The position numbers were made by a program, and so were the translations under genes. Shown in pieces: positions 1 to 12,411 of a DNA stretch of 64,000 nt (its first letter is position 1; each line of letters begins with the position of its first letter). Under the pieces are notes generated by a model. That model had not been told where the DNA came from, made no database searches, and was given only the letters and a program-made list of their open reading frames with translations. This stretch comes from Celoporthe dispersa (lineage: Eukaryota > Ascomycota > Sordariomycetes > Diaporthales > Cryphonectriaceae), in NCBI GenBank assembly GCA_016584495.1, contig WAID01000003.1:4216001-4280000 (forward strand), written 5' to 3'.

Positions 1-1072
1 GCAGGTCTCCCTTGGTAGTATTATGGGAGTGCATCCGTATTATTGTATATGTAAAAGTACGACCTGCTCGTAAAATTACAGGCATGGGCCCTTTTAGGCA
101 GTCGGTAGTACTATAACTGATACACTTACAGGACTACATCTGCCTCTTATTTGTTAACAGAGAAACAAACAAACCAAACCAAACCAGAAAAAAAAAAAGA
201 AAAAAGAAAAAGAAAGAAAGAAGAAACCCCACTTTGGTATCAATGCCCCGAGAGGTTGCGCCCCAATTTAGCTGTATGCAGTGAGGCAATCGATCTACCA
301 ATATTGCATGTCAATGCTACAGCAGGATGCATATGCCCGTCAGCACGTGTCCGCAATGACACCTCAGGAGCCGCAGGCCTACGTAACGCTGTCAGCTCTC
401 TGTTCTCCCTGGGATTTTTTCTCTCTTTTTATTTTTTTATGTTTTACTGACTTCTGCCCAGACCAACTAATCAAACCCGAGGCATGTACATGTCGATGTC
501 GCACCGGCGAGTATCTAACCTACTTACCCACCAGGTGCTTCCCTTGCGTCGGTAAATCTCGCGCTCGATCCACCCAAGACCGATCAGCGTCGACAGTTGT
601 CTCGAAATTAAAGTAAGACGTGGGTAAAATGCTCTGGCTCGTATGGGTCAAGCGATGGACAGCCAGTTACGCAAGCTGCGTGCACCCTGCGGCTGTTCGA
701 CTGCCTGGGCCAAAGCATGCCGTCGTCTTTTGCCGCGACGGCCCGAGCAGTAAGACAGGCCCTCCCATCCCTCGATAGGTGTGGGTGGGTGGCTGGTCTA
801 AGTAGGTAGGTAGCTACGTAGGCAGCAGCAATCTTCTCCCTCTCCGTCTCTCTCTTTCTCTCTTGCTCATGCAACCTCGCTACGGCCGAAGTCTCAAGCA
901 AAAGTCCCCTTTGCGCGTACTACGTGCCTTAAACGTACTGTGAACACGCCCCAGAGGCCGCCCCTCTACGTATTAGATCTCTACTCACTACCAAATCCCA
1001 GCTCTGTAGGCAGAACGGATCAATTTGATGAGGCTGCAGGCCCCTCGGTCGCCAGCCGCCACTCACATCTGG

Positions 1073-1113
1073 GTGCGTGCGTGCGTGCGTGCGTGCGTGT
1101 GTGTGTGTGTGTG
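1073..1113. repeat. (GTGC)n/(GT)n microsatellite
   Basis: About seven GTGC tetranucleotides pass directly into about six GT dinucleotides. It is a compound simple repeat in non-coding DNA. Confidence 0.9.
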
Positions 1114-1962
1114 CCCAGGCAGGCAGCTTTGGGAGGCGGATCCTCAGGGTTCCATGATTGATAGTCCTGGGGCCAGTAGTTACCATGGACGAGCAGCGGT
1201 CTGTCACTCCGTATGGAGGATCCGAAAAGAGTGGTTGGGGGCCTCCTTCGCCGCAGTCAAGATACGGCCGAGTGAGGTCGGCGATGGTGGGGGTCTCGGA
1301 GTGGTGGTGCGTTCTACCCAGAATACGTGGCGGTGTGTAGATGTGTACAACGTTCCTCGGGGTAGGATCATATCCAAATACACCGGATTATGGGCCAGGG
1401 CCGCTTCGTAAGCGATGTCGTAGCCCCCTGTGGCAAGATAGATGCATTGTTCTCGGCGCAGCATTGATATTATAATGTGTCATGCGATGTGGGTGGACAG
1501 GCCATGAATTTGTATGCTATTCAGCATGTGTATGTAGTACTGTTGACGCTGATGCAACTGACAGAGAGGTATACGTGGAGTGTTGGAAATCCCATGTCTC
1601 CCTGGACCATCTGCCACCGCACAGCTCAGGGGACTGGATGCTTTAGCACTCGGAAACGGCCAGAGAGACTTGTGTAAGGAATGTTCATCTCGTCTGCTAC
1701 CTACGACTGACTTTACTGGGTCGAGTCTGGGCCGGTGTGCGCTGTTGCTACATTCTGACCCGGGAAAAGGCGTGCGGATGAGATGTGGGAGTTACCGTAT
1801 AAGTCCTGCATGTACACACCAGCAAGGCATCATTCCCGATCGCCGTCCATCTTGATCGACGAAATCCCCTGCTAACTAGTTAGGCGACGCAGAGTTTTGC
1901 CCGCGAGTGGCATCCTGATAACCTTCGAAAGGGGGCATGCCGGCTGTCTCCCGTACCGAGTC

Positions 1963-1983
1963 GACGACGACGACGACGACGAC
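1963..1983. repeat. (GAC)7 trinucleotide run
   Basis: Seven perfect GAC units in a region with no supported gene. Confidence 0.85.
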
Positions 1984-4108
1984 TGCGATCGCGGATGTGG
2001 CTGTAGAGACCGCAGAGGCCTCATCTCGCAGGCGAACCTGGGGATGGGACACCTGACTCTACTCTCGCGCCATCTGGGTGCCTGTGGCAGCTGGTGAAGC
2101 TTGTATATCCTTTGACTGGTGGTTCAGTCAAGGCGTCGAACGCACCGTGAGCCTCCTTTTCCGGTTACTTGCTCGAGGCGTGCGCACCATGCGTGGCATC
2201 TGGAGCAGGTTCTGCTCCGGAGTAGAACGCGTTCAGAACCCAAAACAGGACCATCATCTCGTGTCACTGTCCCGCTGAGTGCATTGAAGTCAGTGCCGGT
2301 GGCGCCGACACATCCCGACGCGCTTGGTGGTAGAGTGGTTTGGCAGTCATACCGGCTACCGACTGGACTGGTCATCCGATGTCGCAGACGAGCGACGAAA
2401 CGCACCCCCCCCCCCCTCTTCGCTTGTTCCTCGAGTCGTCTCTGAGAGACTTGGACCCGGCACAGAACGCTGAACGTCCGACATGGGAAAAAGGAATGGC
2501 TGTTGTCTGTGATTTGCCTGAGTAAAGATCGTCGGTGGACGAGCGGGCGGCTGCAACGAGCCTCTCACCCTTCTCCCTCGGCTTGCTTGCAGACCACAGG
2601 AGACTTGCTCGACACCTGCTGGGGCGACAGACATGGCCCTTCTGGTCTGAGCCGTGGCTGTGTTCCCTCCAAGGAAAGCGAAATTGACCCACAAAGGAAG
2701 ATTCACCCGTCGGGTCCGCCTCTTCATAGGTCCTGCTCCAGACTGCCCTTTATTGAGGAGGGTCTCGTAAGCATGGTGCGATGTTTCAAAACACATCTCC
2801 AGATCAGTCCAGCCCACATCTCCTCCGAGACTGCAGGCATGAGACGTCTGGGGATCTCGTCCCAATCCCCAGAACTCGCCACCACGGCGACCGAGAGAGA
2901 TCATCCCCCTCAGGTTGAGTGTGTCCGGCACGATGTCCGCGGGCTGGTGGGCCCGGCGTGGAATCCGGTCTGGGAGGATCTCTTATGCGTCTCGGCGCAG
3001 AACAGCCAGAACAAGCGCCATTGACGTCCACTCACCCGTCAAGATTGACTCGTCACTCCATCACGCAAGCCATGGGTTGTCCATGTGTGTGTGCCTCGAA
3101 ATAGCACGATCGCCACCCCGATCTCAGCAGTTTTGCCAAAGTGCCACAGCAGGGCCAGGATGTCCCATGCCAGTCCAAGAGGCGACGCATAAAGAACCGT
3201 AGAACCGAGGGAGAGGGTGCCGCCCTGTCGAGGTGGTCGATGAGGCGTCTGATTTGCCAATTGGGCTGATGGAGGGCGAGTTTCTGAGGGTGGGAGGACG
3301 TTTCAGATAACTTGAAGGGGGGGGGGTTAAAGAGAGGGAAGAGGGAGGACGCAGAGAGGCGCGGACTGCATGATGAGACCCCTATTCATCCCTCGTCTCG
3401 ACAGAGGGACGGTTTTGGAGTTGAGAGGGAGAGTAAGTAGATTGGGTTGAGTAAAGTTCAGAACAAAAAAAGTCAAAAGGGGACGTAGGCCCTCCTTCGA
3501 TCCTCATGTCTAGATGAATGGAAGGAACGAATGAATGGACGGATGATTTAGCCACCCCCCCCCTTTTTTTTCATTTTTTTTTCATCAAAATAAAAACACA
3601 TCTCTCTTTCTTCCTTGTTCTTCGGCCTGTCTTCTGTTCCCCTGAACCCTGATTGGAGGGAAAGGGAAGGAAACAAAAACCCAACTATCTCTCTTTTGCG
3701 AATAGCCTCAACCAGGGAAATTATTTCTATCTCTCTTTTTTTTTTTTTCGGTCCTCGAGATTGGACATTCCAACTCTGACCTATCGATTGGGCCTCGACG
3801 GGGGTTCAAAGGCGGGTCGGGTCGGGTCGATTGGGCCTGGACACAGCAGTGCAGTGCGGGCAGCAGCTTTTCTCACAGGGCTGGTGCCCAACTGCAGGCC
3901 AATCCCGTCCCGCTCAGCAGCGAAGCGCACTACCGACGCTACCGACAGTACCGCAGTAAATACTGACCGCGTACCCGCTCAACCGCTGTAGTGCATGCTC
4001 TAGCAGCAGTACGGTACGCGCTATAGTATTACGCCCCCCGCCCCTCCCAAACCCCCCTGCCGCTGCCACGCACACAGACAGGACCAGTCCAGCAACGGCG
4101 GCCCAGTC

Positions 4109-7100
4109 ATGGAGCGCGAGGCGTTGCCTAGTGGGGATGTTGTAAATGGTGGTGGTTGTGTTTACGAGGCGAATGCCTGCACGGGCCAGTCGCCCTCGCC
4201 AGAAGATCCATCAACACCACCCAACAAAGCACCACCTGTACCGGCCCTGGGCACTGCCCTGATCTCCGGCCGACCACATTCAATTTCCGCCGCCTCTGCC
4301 ACCTCGGACGAAGCCTCCGACGTCTTCTCCAGCTACGACTCGAGGAGGTCCACCGTCAGTAGCCTTTATTCCGACGCGACCTGCAATCATAGTCAACAAC
4401 ACCTACAGCTGCAGCAGAAGCAGCAGGAACAACCACAATCACTACTGCAGCCCAAACCACCACCAAACCACCACCACCACCACCACCACCACCAGCAGGT
4501 TGGCACAGGCGCAGTATATTCACCTTCACCCTCGACCTCGATCTCGACCACCTCTCCCTCCTCTTCCTCCTGCAGGGCTGGTGGGTCCTCTCCCGATAGA
4601 GATCCCCCGCAGCAAAACAACAACAGCCACCTCCACCACCAATACCACCACCAAGATCACCAGAGCATTCCCCTGACCCGGAGCCGCGGGAACGCCAAAC
4701 AGCTTCATCAGGCACGTCTACAGCGACAGCGCGCCGCCTCTGCAGCAAGCACCGCTGCCAGCACCACCGGGAGCACCCAGGGCGACGACGACGACGTCAA
4801 CAACGACTCCCCCCTCCCCCCGTCGCAAGAGGGGCGCATCCACACGCAAGTACCAGGTCGCCAACCCACAGGCCGCCCTCGCAGCCACCGAGCCGCCGCA
4901 TGAGCAGCTCCTGACCAAGATGGCGTTTGCCGAGCAGCAGCGCTGGATCACGGTCCAGCAAAAGACCTTTACCAAATGGCTCAACACCAAGATCGAGGCC
5001 AGGGGGCTGGAGGTTGTCGACCTGGTCAAGGACCTGAGTGATGGTGTATGTCTTCTTCTTTTTTTTTTTTTCTTCTTTGTTTTTGTGTCTCCCTACAGCC
5101 GCTTCACATAAACACATGATCATCAGGACGGGGGTGACTGACCCTGGCTGCTTCTTCCACAGGTCATGCTTATCCATCTGCTAGAGTGCCTGTCCCAAGA
5201 GTCCCTCGGCCGGTATGCCGCCAAGCCGAGGCTGCGGGTGCAGCGATTCGAGAACGTAAACCTGGGTCTGGACTTTGTCAAGTCGCGAGGAATTCAGATG
5301 ACCAATATCGGCGCCGAAGACGTCGTGGATGGCAACAGGAAGATCATCCTCGGCCTGATATGGACCCTCATTCTGAGGTTCACCATCAGCGACATCAACG
5401 AGGCTGGCATGTCGGCAAAGGAGGGCCTGCTTCTGTGGTGCCAGCGCAAGACGGCATGCTACGACGAGTGTGACGTGCGGGACTTCAGCGGGAGCTGGAA
5501 CGACGGCCTCGCCTTCTGCGCCCTCCTGGACATCCACCGGCCCGACCTGATCGACTACGACGAGCTCGACAAGTCGGACCACAGGGGCAACATGCAGCTC
5601 GCCTTCGACCTGGCCCACAAGGAGATCGGCATCCCCAAGCTGCTGGACGTCGAGGACGTGTGCGACGTGGCCAAGCCCGACGAGAGGAGTCTGATGACCT
5701 ACATCGCCTACTGGTTCCACGCCTTCTCGCAGATGGAGAAGGTCGAGAACGCAGGGCGCCGGGTGGAGAAGTTTGTCAACAACATGCAGGGCGCCTGGGA
5801 GATGCAGAGCGCCTACGAGAGGCGCATGAGAGCGCTGCTCGCCGCCATCAGCGGGCAGGTCGAGGGCTGGCAGACGGCCAAGTTCGAGGGCACCTACGCA
5901 GACGCCAAGGCCCAGGCGGCGGAGTTCTCGGGCTACAAGAGAGGCAAGAAGAGGGACTGGGTCGCCGAGAAGAGCGAGCTGGCGACACTGCTCGGCAACA
6001 TCAAGACAAAGCTGGGGACGTACAGGCTGAGGCCGTATGAGCCGCCGGCCGAGCTGAGCCTGGAGAACCTGGACAGGGAGTGGGCAAGGCTCTCTAGTGC
6101 GGAGATGGCCCGGGGCCAGCTGATAAATGAGACCATCAGGGAGTAAGTCTGAAGTCCTGTCGTCGGAGCAGCGGATGATACTCGAGAGGCCCCCGAGCTG
6201 ACCAATGACCAATGACAAACAGCATCAAAAACGCCCTCCGCAAGTCCTTTGCCGAAAAGGCAAACGATTTCGCCATGGCCCTCAACACCATGCAGCTGGC
6301 CATATCAGGGCTGGAAGGCGATGTCGAGGACCAGCTCCATCACGTCCGCAAGCTGAGCGACAACCTGCCGCCGATGGATGCCTACCTCGTCAAGATCGCC
6401 GAGGTCGACGCCAAGTGCCAGGAGGCCAACATCGAGGAGAACGACTTCACCACCTACACCTACGACGAGCTGTGCTACGAGCTGTCGCTGGTGCAGTCCT
6501 CCATATCCAAGAAGCTCTCCTTCCTCGACAACCAGATGGTGGCCCGCAGCATGACCAACCTCACGCCCATCCAGCTCGAGGAGTTCGAGTCCGTCTTCCG
6601 CTACTTCGACCGCGACGACTCCAACAACCTGCAGGAGATAGAGTTCAGCGCGGCGCTCGCCTCTCTGGGCCTCGTCTACTCCGAGGACGAGATGCACGAC
6701 TACTTTGTCGAGGCCTCGGCGGGCCACGACCGCGTCTCCTTTGAGCAGTTCATCCGCTTCATGGTCGACGTCACCGAGGACCAGAACACAGCCGAGCAGG
6801 TCTTCCAGTCCTTCCGCGAGGTCGCCGATGGCAAGCCCTACGTCACCGAGATGGACCTCCGGCACTCTCTTGTGCCGGACGAGGTCATTGACAAGCTGAT
6901 TGACATCATCCCCGTGCACACGGGACCTGACATGCAGTCGGACCGCGGCCAACCGCAGTACGACTACATCGCCTTCATGGACCAGCTGATCACCGACGGC
7001 CGCGTGGGGCCCGCCTCTACCGGCGCGGCGTCGGGGCGGTCGAGCCCATCCAAGGCGCCGCTGAGCGACGTAACCAACGGCTCGGGTAGTTCGCGGGCCG

Positions 7101-7129
7101 ACGAGGGGAAGATGAATGGGCTGCACTGA
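4109..7129 (+). CDS. Alpha-actinin-like actin crosslinker
   Basis: Fungal alpha-actinin (Ain1/AcnA type), which bundles F-actin at the cytokinetic ring. Exons that join cleanly are (about 4851)-5045, 5163-6142 and 6223-7129. From the internal Met at 4920 they encode about 670 residues, the usual fungal length. Seen in order: two calponin-homology domains (RWITVQQKTFTKWLN at the start of CH1; LLLWCQRKTACYDECDV and FSGSWNDGLAFCALLDIHRP in CH2), a spectrin-like helical rod, and C-terminal EF hands. The first EF loop (DRDDSNNLQEIE) keeps D1, D3, S5 and E12, so it could bind calcium. A 229-codon Ser/Gln/His-rich frame (4109-4795) lies upstream in another phase. A 55-nt intron at 4796-4850 would join it in phase 0 (acceptors at 4856 and 4871 also fit), but the donor GTCAAC is weak. 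The core is certain; the N-terminal extension is inferred. Confidence 0.88.
4468..4493. repeat. (CAC)n tract encoding poly-His
   Basis: A run of CAC codons in the proposed N-terminal extension of the alpha-actinin gene gives eight consecutive histidines. Such runs mutate in length by slippage. Confidence 0.85.
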
Positions 7130-8391
7130 GTGTGTGACACCCATCATACCTTTTTCTTCTTTTTTTTTTTAAAAAAAATTTCTTGATTGGAGGCCGGCGG
7201 TTCGAACGCGGCATGACGAGCGTGGTCCTTGACCGACCTGGCCTTCCCCAAGGGCACACCGTCAACCATAAAAAAAGAGACCAGATTGCTCAAATCACAT
7301 ACCACAAACACAGAACTTTTGCACCGCCTTGCTTGTATTAGCACCAGACCGGATGAGTCGCAACAGACATACGCTATAATACCCCCAACACACACACTAT
7401 ATATAAAGGCCTACTCTGAAGATGGCGGTGCCCCCATCAGCTCGAGCATCATTACATCCCACCACACCTTTCTAGTGACAGCTCGAACGGCAAAAGAAGG
7501 GATTAGGGGCCTGGAAGGGAAGAACACCAAAAAAAAAAACCGACTGTCATGGTCCAAAGGACATGGCTGGCAGGCATGCTCTTGGGCACCAGACAGACCT
7601 AAACATGCTTCATTCCGCCCCTGCGAGAGAGAGAGAAGGGGGGGAGGGAGGGGGGACGTGAGACTCGCTCTTCCACCGGTAGCCAATTCTAAGAGGGAGG
7701 GAGGAGGGGGTCTGACACCATTGGGAGTCGATATCCAAATAGGCGTTTACTCTGCAGGAGACAGTGGGACAATCAGATAAATACCAAATTAAAGAATTAA
7801 AAAAAATAAAAAAAACATCCAAAAAAAAAGTCTGCGTACTTATCGTCAAGATCTCTTTTCAAAGTAGGCGTGTGCGTGTTTCTTGATTTTCCTCTATATT
7901 GGGCTTGTGCAGTCTAAATCCAAAAAAAATAAAAAATAAAAAAATAAAAGGTCGAATGCAGTGCAAATGATTCTCCCGTAATTTCATCCCACCGATCCCA
8001 CCGAAACCCAGATCTCCGATCCAATGCACCAATGCTATAAAGAGACGAGCGCGACAATATCAAAAGAGAAGAAATGAGAGATAGCAATAAAAAAGAAGAA
8101 GGAAAAAAGCAGGATGAACGGAACGCCTGATCACCGCCCAGAATGCCAGTCGAGAGAGAGAAAACGAAAAAGAAAAGAAAGAAAGAAAAAACAAAAAAGC
8201 GCGGCACCCAGTCAGCGCATCTAGAGTCTATCTCCAGCCCATCCATCATGTTTCCTTTTTCTGAAAGGGGAGACCATCAGCTTGCTCATCTCGACCAAGC
8301 CATCATCTCCCCCTTTCCCCCCCCCTTCCTCTCCTCCCTCTTCTCCGTTCAAGCACATCAAGCAACAGGCCAAAAAAGTTAAAGTGGAACT
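7130..8391. other. Intergenic region between convergent genes
   Basis: This is the shared 3' region of the alpha-actinin (+) and VPS9 (-) genes. It is rich in A-runs and T-runs (7151-7178, 7799-7829, 7920-7949) and GA-rich tracts near 7625-7650. No credible open frame was found. It presumably holds both 3' UTRs and polyadenylation signals. Confidence 0.6.
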
Positions 8392-10781
8392 TCACTCCTT
8401 GAAGGCATCCATCTCCTTCAGGGCGCCCGCCAAGCGCCTGTAGTCCCGCAGCAGCTCCAGCACCTCTGCGATGCGCAGGTCAGCAGGGTTCTGCATCTCC
8501 ATGAAGCGCTTGACGGGCGGGTTGATCTTGGGCGTGTCCTTTGGTGGGAGGTTGGCCGCCAGGTCGGGGAAGGCCTGTTTCGGGTTCACCGTCAGCTTTG
8601 TTTTTCTTTCCTTTTTCTTTTTTTTTCTTCTTCTAATGTTTCATAATTTGCGCTTATGTCACCCCCACGTGGATTCGTGGAGACGGATGAGCGCTGTAGG
8701 TGTGTGCCAAGGGTAAGTCTTACTGTAGCCAAATCCCCCCCTCCGCCCCCGACGACCCAGACTTGACCGACCCCGACACAGTCGGCGTGACGGGCTGGCT
8801 TGGTGTCCGCGCAAATGGCCGGAAGGACCCAATACCCATACCCACACCGCTTGCGAACTTGGCCATGGGATTCAGCGAGCTGCTGAGGTTCCGCATGCTC
8901 TCTGTCAGCGGGTTGGTGTCGTGACGCCCCCGCCGGGCGTCTTGGTGTCCCTGCTGAGGGCGCCATCGTCCCCGCCGAAAAGGCCAGACAGTCTCTTGGT
9001 GCCGCTCTCGCCGCTGCGCGAGCTGTCGGCAGAGTGATCGCGGGCGGTAGACGACTTAGTCCGGCCCGAGATGAGGTTTAGGACCTTGTCTTCCCGGGCG
9101 CGCGGCCGTCGCGCGCCAGAATCAGTGAGGGTGGCGGTGCTGTCTTCCTGGTTCTGTGAGCTGGCGACCGAGGCGTCGTCCTCTAGCGGTGGGGTTCCGA
9201 TCAGCTTGCGAGCGTCCTCGAGCGTCTTGGGCACTATGACCTCGGCATCTGCATTGGCCGGCTCGCGGAGCCTCCCCATCAACATCCTATAGCTGTCGCC
9301 CAGGCTGTTGCTGATGTTCTTGAGGCCCTGGTCGGCCGTGTTGCGGACGGCATCGCTGGCCGCGCCCAGGGCCTGTGCGGGTGTGTTCACGAGGTCGCTG
9401 AAGCGGCGGTTGCGTTCCTGTGCGACCTTGAGCCTGTTGGCTGGTGAGGGCGAGGGCTTTCGCACCGTGCCGGCGGGGTTGGCGTCGCTCGCCGCTGTCG
9501 TGCTCGTCGCGGCTGACAGCGTGGGGGAGTAAGCAGGAGGGAAGGTCTCAGCCCTGGGCGGACTGGACGACCTGGGTGGCCCAGAGGGTGCCTCGTCCGA
9601 GCGCAGTGTCGACAGGTCTACCGTCTCGAGGAAGGTGATGGCGGCCTCCAGGTTCGTCATGCAGTACGCGGCCTCTCCCACAACCTTGGGCTCCCACCTG
9701 AACCTCTCTATAAACCTCAGGTCGCTTATAACGTTGAGGCTCGCAGGCGGCAGGGTGATGAGCGTATAGATGAGCATGGGCATGATCTCGTCGGCTGAGG
9801 ATGACGGGTGGAAGTGTGAGAGCGTATCCACGATGCTCTTGTGCGCAGTCTTCAGGTGGTTCAGCTTCCCCAGCGGGTACCGGCTCTCGTTCATGGCGAT
9901 CAGCTCCTGTCTCGCGCCGTCCAGCCACTTGCGGACCTCCTCGGCCCTCTCCGCCTGTGCCTCTGGTGGCTCGGAGGACTCGGTCAGCTGCACCCCCAGG
10001 TCGGTCAGGCCGATGCCGACGACCGCCAGGGCTGCGGTCTTGGAGCGCAGCTTGTCGTCCTGAGCTTCGTCCTGGGTGGTCCGGTGCCGGTATATCTTGG
10101 CGTAGATCCCCTCACACAGGCGCCTCTCGACGGCCTCTTCTAGAGTGCCGCGCTGTTGTTCGATAGCCTTTCTCTTCCTCTTGCGCTCGGTCATCTCGTC
10201 CGCGGTGATCATCTGTTGCTCTGGTACGTCCGTCTTGGGGGCGCCGGCCTTTTGCCTGTCCTTGCCGATAGACGCCGCCTTGGCCCTCAGCAGGCTCGCG
10301 GTCGATGTCCTCGAGGAGGCCGAGGGCGCGGGGGACGTCTCGCGGCGGTGCTTCGATATCAGCGCGGAGATGTGTGTGTTTATGTGCTGGGCGGCTGTGT
10401 AGTAAAAGTCCTGGAACAGCCGTGAGATGTTGTCGATGTTCGGGGGGGCTGGCCGACTCTTGGTGGACAGCGACTCGATGAAGTTGTCCGTCAGGCCGAT
10501 CAGCTCGATGGGCAGGTCGTCGAGGTCGACGGAGCCTCTCGGCTGGGGCTCGACGGGCGTCTCGTCGCCCTGTTTGTTCTCGAACGCATCGGCGCTCTCT
10601 GGCTCTTCGGAGATCTTCTGTGGACCCATCTCCTTGTTGGATGTAACTAGCTTTGGCAGGGCGCCGTTCTGCAGCGTGGCAGCCCTCTTTGGGCGAGGAG
10701 AGGCGAGGGGTCATTGCTTTCGATCTTGGTAAAGGACTTTGTCGTCCTCAGGGGATTCGGCCTCCGACTCGGCGAGGCCAT
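8392..10781 (-). CDS. VPS9-domain protein (putative Rab5-family GEF)
   Basis: Contains a VPS9 domain, which catalyses GDP/GTP exchange on Rab5/Vps21 GTPases in endocytic and vacuolar traffic. The diagnostic stretch has DEIMPMLIYTLITLPP followed by VGEAAYCMTNLEAAITFLE, with the conserved Asp and GE..Y residues. Flanks are Ser/Pro-rich and look disordered. The main open frame runs from ATG 10629 to a stop at 8905. Two features show it is longer: a coding-like stretch just past that stop (LTESMRNLSSSLNPMAKF) and a last exon, 8574-8392, that ends PADLRIAEVLELLRDYRRL. An intron with donor GTAAGA at 8723 and acceptor at 8575 joins them. Bridging the frames needs one extra base at the C5 run 8927-8931 and one near 8735-8741. 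A third at 10707-10710 would extend the N terminus to ATG 10781. With these corrections all phases agree (about 747 residues). Confidence 0.8.
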
Positions 10782-12411
10782 GGGGGATGGCCCTCTCCAG
10801 GTAACTGTGTAACTAGAAAGCATGGCTGCCTGTCAACGCCTCTGCTCTGGAGCTAGAGATTGCTGCTGCGTGCATGAATCGAAAACCCAGGGCTGTGTCT
10901 TGCAGGCCAGAGAGGAAGATAGCAGGGTGGCTTGAAACCTACAGGACGGTGGGACGTACTCCGAGCAGATCTGGTCTGCGATGGGATGACGCACGTTATA
11001 AGAGCTCCCCCCCCTTCTCTCGCTCTTCTGCTGCTGGTGTTTTTTTTTTTTGCCCGTGTGCATCAGACAGTAAGCGGTCCTCCCTGAAACCGAGTCCCTA
11101 GTAGGGCTGAGCTGAGTGGCCGGCAAACAGGAGACAAGAAATAGGTGGTCGACGACGTGAGCAAGACGGCCCCGGCCAGGCCATGCCACCACCGACCCAA
11201 CCAACGTCAACCCTCTCTCGAAACAGCAGCGACTCGCCGTCAGATCCCGTTTCTACAGGGTAGGGCAAACAGGTGGCCTTGTCCCGTTGGTGATTGTCTG
11301 ACAGAAATGTAGTTGTGCAGCCCTCTGCGGACACGTGGGTGCGAGGTCATGCGACAGGAAGGCCACCCGAAAAGACAAAAAAAAAAGAAGGGTACTAAGC
11401 TGTGTGGTGTAGCAGGTCGCTGCTGCTGAGGTGAGGTATGTGTGTGTGTTGGGGTCAAGCTGGACGCGGGCTCCCGTCTCGGCAGCTGCTGTGCTGCGGT
11501 GCTTTAGTTCGTGTTGCCGCTGTACCGTATTGCTCCAGTGGCTAGACGTGCCCTGGAGAAGGGGGGTTACGTATTGGTACCCCACTCACCAGCAGCGCCA
11601 GCGAAGTCCATTTCTCCACGCAGTCCAGACCTGTCTCACACGTTTCACTAGGCCCACCCACAGACGGGTGCGGCTACTTGCCCCCCCCCTGGCGCCGCGC
11701 ACATGCATGCTCGAGTCCATCACCAACAATGGCCGGATGATCTTGGCGATGCGCAGGCCATGTACAAAGGTGGCCACGTGCACAGCTGTACCGTCTCAAA
11801 GACCGTGCCTCCCGAAGTCCCGATGGGTAATTAATACCTTGGTTAGTCAGCGATGACCGGCTGAGAGGGCCACTTTTCTTCACTTTGGCTGCACCAGCAC
11901 GCCCTCAGAGGGCGATTCTCGGATTATTATCAGACTGCCATGCGTGCATGATTCCGGCGGCCCCGACTCCTCCTGAAACATTTCACGGTGTAGCTGGCAG
12001 TCCTAGGCTCAGGGCCGGGCAAGATCAAACTATGATTGGATACCCGCTGAGGCGCATCTGCAGTTGGCTGCCTTGACCACACCCTCGGCGAACAGCCCTG
12101 GAAACACTACTGGGGAGGAGCAACATGCCGTCAAATGTGCCTTTTCGGTTGGTTATGCAAGGACGTATGAACTGCCAATCCGAACGGACTTTCGAGGGGC
12201 GGCCTCCCAAGAAGAGAGCGAGTAGGCGGCTAGGCAGCTGTCATATAATGGACGGAACCCTCCCCTCCTCCCCAAATCAAGCAGGCTGCCTCCATGTCAC
12301 AGGTCCAGATTTCTGACGAGAACAACGGGTGGCCACCAAGAACCCAAGGCCCTGGAGATAGCCAGCATATCATTCTGGGACATTGTCCTTGGCACATTCT
12401 TCATATCCATT
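10782..12411. other. Intergenic region upstream of two divergent genes
   Basis: This is the shared upstream region of the VPS9 gene (-) and the zinc-finger gene (+). Short open frames overlap on both strands and none resembles a protein. It contains a T12 run near 11040 and an A-run near 11378. Promoters for both neighbours must lie here, but I could not assign a clear TATA box. Confidence 0.55.

Larger units (their letters stand above)
1..4108. other. Intergenic region, no gene supported
   Basis: No reading frame here looks like a protein I recognise. The open frames are short, overlap on both strands and have no consistent codon bias. The longest (about 2356-2931 on the minus strand, 191 codons) is opposed by an equally long plus-strand frame and resembles no family. 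The stretch holds a GTGC/GT microsatellite, a GAC trinucleotide run, G-runs and A/T homopolymers (for example around 3556-3585 and 3738-3751). The last few hundred bases before 4109 are probably the promoter and 5' UTR of the alpha-actinin gene. Confidence 0.6.

Noticed and set aside
2356..2931. Minus-strand open frame of 191 codons
   Set aside because: An equally long plus-strand frame (2503-3024) overlaps it, the composition is not protein-like, and no motif is visible.
5181..6218. Long minus-strand frame opposite the alpha-actinin exons
   Set aside because: It is an antisense shadow of GC-rich coding sequence; the plus strand has clear CH-domain homology and splice sites.
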